Positions 62,456-64,000 of a DNA stretch of 64,000 nt are shown here, piece after piece. The stretch comes from Inquilinus limosus DSM 16000 (lineage in GTDB: Bacteria > Pseudomonadota > Alphaproteobacteria > DSM-16000 > Inquilinaceae). Position numbers and translations under genes: made by a program. Under the pieces are notes generated by a model, which saw only the letters and a list, made by a program, of their open reading frames with translations, made no database searches and was not told the origin of the DNA. The stretch is taken from the NCBI RefSeq assembly GCF_000423185.1, contig NZ_AUHM01000002.1:367320-431319 (forward strand). The letters run 5' to 3'. How positions within the stretch are numbered: position 1 is the first letter of the stretch; every line of letters starts with the position of its first letter.

Positions 62456-62932
62456 TCAGCCGTTGACGATCCGCCAGGTGCCGTCGCCCTCGCGGCAGGC
62501 GGTGCCGGTGCCGGTCTGGGCCCGGCCCTGGACATAGATGGTCTGGGTGAATTCGCGGCAATCGCGCCCGTATTCCGGGTCCCGGTAGGTGCGGGTCGGG
62601 GTGACGGTGCCGTAATTGCCCGAATCCGGGTTGCGCCAGGAGCTCGCGGTGCCGGTCGGGGTGGTCTCGAAGGCCCGGTTGTAGGTCCGCTCGGCATAGA
62701 GCTGGTCCGACCGGTCGAGCGAGGCGCCGACCGAGTTGCCGAGCCAGCCGCCGATCAGCACGCCGGCGGCGGTGGCGGCCAGCTTGCCGGTGCCGCTGCC
62801 GAACTGCGAGCCCAGCAGGCCGCCGCCCGCGGCGCCGATCAGGGTGCCGGCGCCCTGCTTCGGGCCGAAGTCCTGGCAACCGGCCAGGGCGACCGCACCG
62901 GCGAGGGCGACGGCGATGGTAAGCTTCCTCAT
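62456..62932 (-). CDS. RT0821/17-kDa surface antigen-like lipoprotein
   Basis: 158 residues. Lipoprotein signal with lipobox ALAGC (Cys19), then a glycine-zipper region (about 28-65: LIGAAGGGLLGSQFGSG, GVLIGGWLGNSVGA) that probably inserts in the outer membrane, and a C-terminal domain with YGRDCREFTQTIYV and ACREGDGTWRIVNG, whose two cysteines may pair. This matches the RT0821/Lpp0805 family of surface proteins. AGGAGGATCGGAGATT precedes the ATG; a short hairpin (62951-62969) lies in the leader. Confidence 0.9.
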   Translation of the reverse strand: MRKLTIAVALAGAVALAGCQDFGPKQGAGTLIGAAGGGLLGSQFGSGTGKLAATAAGVLIGGWLGNSVGASLDRSDQLYAERTYNRAFETTPTGTASSWRNPDSGNYGTVTPTRTYRDPEYGRDCREFTQTIYVQGRAQTGTGTACREGDGTWRIVNG

Positions 62933-63049
62933 AATCTCCGATCCTCCTGGGATGCCCGCAGCGGGCATCGGACCTGTCCTGGCCGCCATGGACTTCACGG
63001 CGTCGATCCCTAATGTAGCCAAAATTCGACCGAATGAAGGCCGTGCGCC

Positions 63050-63727
63050 ATGACGACGCCCCCCTCGCCCGCCCCGAATCCCGGCAGTGCCGCAAGCGAA
63101 CCCGCCAACGTGGATTTCGTTCCGCCGGAAGACCCGTTCGCGCTGTTCGAAACCTGGTTTGCCCTGGCCTCGGCGCATGAGATCAACGACCCGAACGCCA
63201 TGGCGCTGGCGACCGCGACGGCGGAAGGCGTGCCTTCGGTCCGGACGGTACTGCTGAAAGGCGTCGACGACGCCGCGGCGGAAGCCCGCGGCTTCGTCTT
63301 CTACACCAATCTGGAGAGCCGCAAGGGCGAGGAGCTGGCGCGCAACCCGCGGGCGGCGCTGTGCTTCTACTGGAAGAGCCTGCGCCGGCAGATCCGGATC
63401 GAGGGGCCGGTGACGCCGGTCGAGCCGGCGGAGGCCGACGCCTATTTCGCCAGCCGCCCGCGCGGCAGCCGGATCGGCGCCTGGGCCTCGGCCCAGTCGC
63501 GGCCGCTGGCCGACCGGGCGACGCTGGAATCGGCGGTGGCCGAGGTGACCCGGCGCTTCGGGCCGGAGGAGGCGGACGGGCCGGTGCCGCGGCCGCCGCA
63601 CTGGTCCGGCTTCCGCCTGGTGCCATGGCGGATCGAGTTCTGGCAGGAGCGGCCCTATCGCCTGCACGACCGCGTGGTCTACGAGCCGGGCCGGGACGGC
63701 TGGCGCCACCATCGGCTGTACCCGTGA
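63050..63727 (+). CDS. pdxH: Pyridoxamine 5'-phosphate oxidase
   Basis: 225 residues: a disordered Pro-rich N-terminus (1-28), then the FMN-binding split barrel with [50 protein letters not shown] and, at the end, [16 protein letters not shown] and the C-terminal WRHHRLYP, all PdxH signatures. The FMN-dependent enzyme makes pyridoxal 5'-phosphate, which is also the cofactor of hemA-encoded synthase. Its stop overlaps the next start (GTGA). Confidence 0.97.
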   Translation: MTTPPSPAPNPGSAASEPANVDFVPPEDPFALFETWFALASAHEINDPNAMALATATAEGVPSVRTVLLKGVDDAAAEARGFVFYTNLESRKGEELARNPRAALCFYWKSLRRQIRIEGPVTPVEPAEADAYFASRPRGSRIGAWASAQSRPLADRATLESAVAEVTRRFGPEEADGPVPRPPHWSGFRLVPWRIEFWQERPYRLHDRVVYEPGRDGWRHHRLYP

Positions 63728-64000
63728 CGGACGCCGTCCAGAACGGCGGCGAACAGGCCAGACGCGACCGGCTGCTGCGCCTGGCCACGGCGATCAGCGT
63801 CTCGGTCGCCTCCACCCTGGCCCTGCTGAAGCTGGCCGCCTGGCTGGTCACCGGGTCGGCCGCGATCCTGTCCTCGCTGCTGGACAGCCTGGTCGACATC
63901 GCCGCCTCCGGCATCCTGATGATCAGCGTGCGCCATGCGCTGCGGCCGCCGGACCGGTCGCACCGCTTCGGCCACGGCAAGGCCGAGCCGCTGGGCGCCG
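63724..64000 (+). CDS. Cation diffusion facilitator (FieF-like), partial
   Basis: The first ~92 residues of a CDF metal exporter, cut by the window end. Two membrane helices are visible (about 18-42 and 44-72). The second contains the metal-binding pattern [13 protein letters not shown] (Asp-x3-Asp), followed by [18 protein letters not shown], the conserved intracellular loop of FieF/YiiP. It probably exports Zn2+ or Fe2+ in exchange for protons. GTG start at 63724 overlaps the pdxH stop. Confidence 0.92.
   Translation, partial: MTDAVQNGGEQARRDRLLRLATAISVSVASTLALLKLAAWLVTGSAAILSSLLDSLVDIAASGILMISVRHALRPPDRSHRFGHGKAEPLGA

Overview
The window is GC-rich chromosomal DNA from an alphaproteobacterium, most likely of the Rhodospirillales/Azospirillum type; the genus cannot be fixed from sequence alone. 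The clues are an ALAS-type hemA, an aa3 cytochrome oxidase cluster in the order ctaC-ctaD-ctaB-small membrane gene-ctaG-ctaE-DUF983-SURF1, a RibH2-type lumazine synthase behind an FMN riboswitch, a ClpS2-like adaptor, a GcvA-like LysR beside a DUF1127 gene, and a DUF5076 gene. Coding density is high. I see no rRNA, tRNA, insertion sequence, prophage or CRISPR array.

Layout. 0-7 kb: a hypothetical protein, a short CobT-like VWA protein, an S9 peptidase, a cluster of very small envelope/stress genes (Pmp3, entericidin, DUF883) and a DHA2 efflux pump divergent from its ArsR regulator. 7.8-11.2 kb: an ECF42-type sigma factor with its YCII/DGPF partner, a VOC protein and two tandemly duplicated SnoaL-like proteins. 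11-20 kb: housekeeping genes (APH-like kinase, xseA, purD, greB, msrC, PhzF, tadA, rluB, rsmD, ribH). 20.8-23 kb: GFA, ABM and tldD. 23.3-31.2 kb: the cytochrome c oxidase and assembly operon, ending in an M32 carboxypeptidase. 31.5-45.7 kb: accessory metabolism and regulation, including two MFS transporters (one frameshifted), two M20 amidohydrolases, two LysR regulators, a TAXI-like protein, a trypsin-like protease, clpS, ribokinase and TetR. 45.7-51.3 kb: a VOC gene, hemA, a DUF4261-like protein, an orphan AbrB antitoxin, a K+ channel-like protein, a HicB-DinB fusion and folD. 51.4-56.6 kb: a LacI-controlled ABC importer lacking an ATPase gene, plus a phosphodiesterase. 56.7-64 kb: a Deg-type lipoprotein protease, aroC, GNAT, fabI, YihY, a surface antigen, pdxH and the start of a CDF transporter.

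The strongest regulatory signal is a two-part promoter, TGTCGG-N17-CGTCCT, present without mismatch in both boxes and with identical spacing at four places: before the YCII-sigma operon, the VOC gene, the first SnoaL gene, and a second VOC gene 35 kb away. This looks like the autoregulated regulon of the ECF42-type sigma factor. Other regulatory structures are a 45-bp nested dyad between the DHA2 pump and ArsR (with a probably leaderless arsR transcript), a perfect operator between arsR and phzF, twin CACGTG-centred LacI operators, and an FMN riboswitch with a good promoter.

Two families of intergenic palindromic elements occur. Family A is a four-hairpin element closed by 11-bp inverted ends, with a collapsed 68-bp version. 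Family B carries TGTCAT/ATGACA-type ends.
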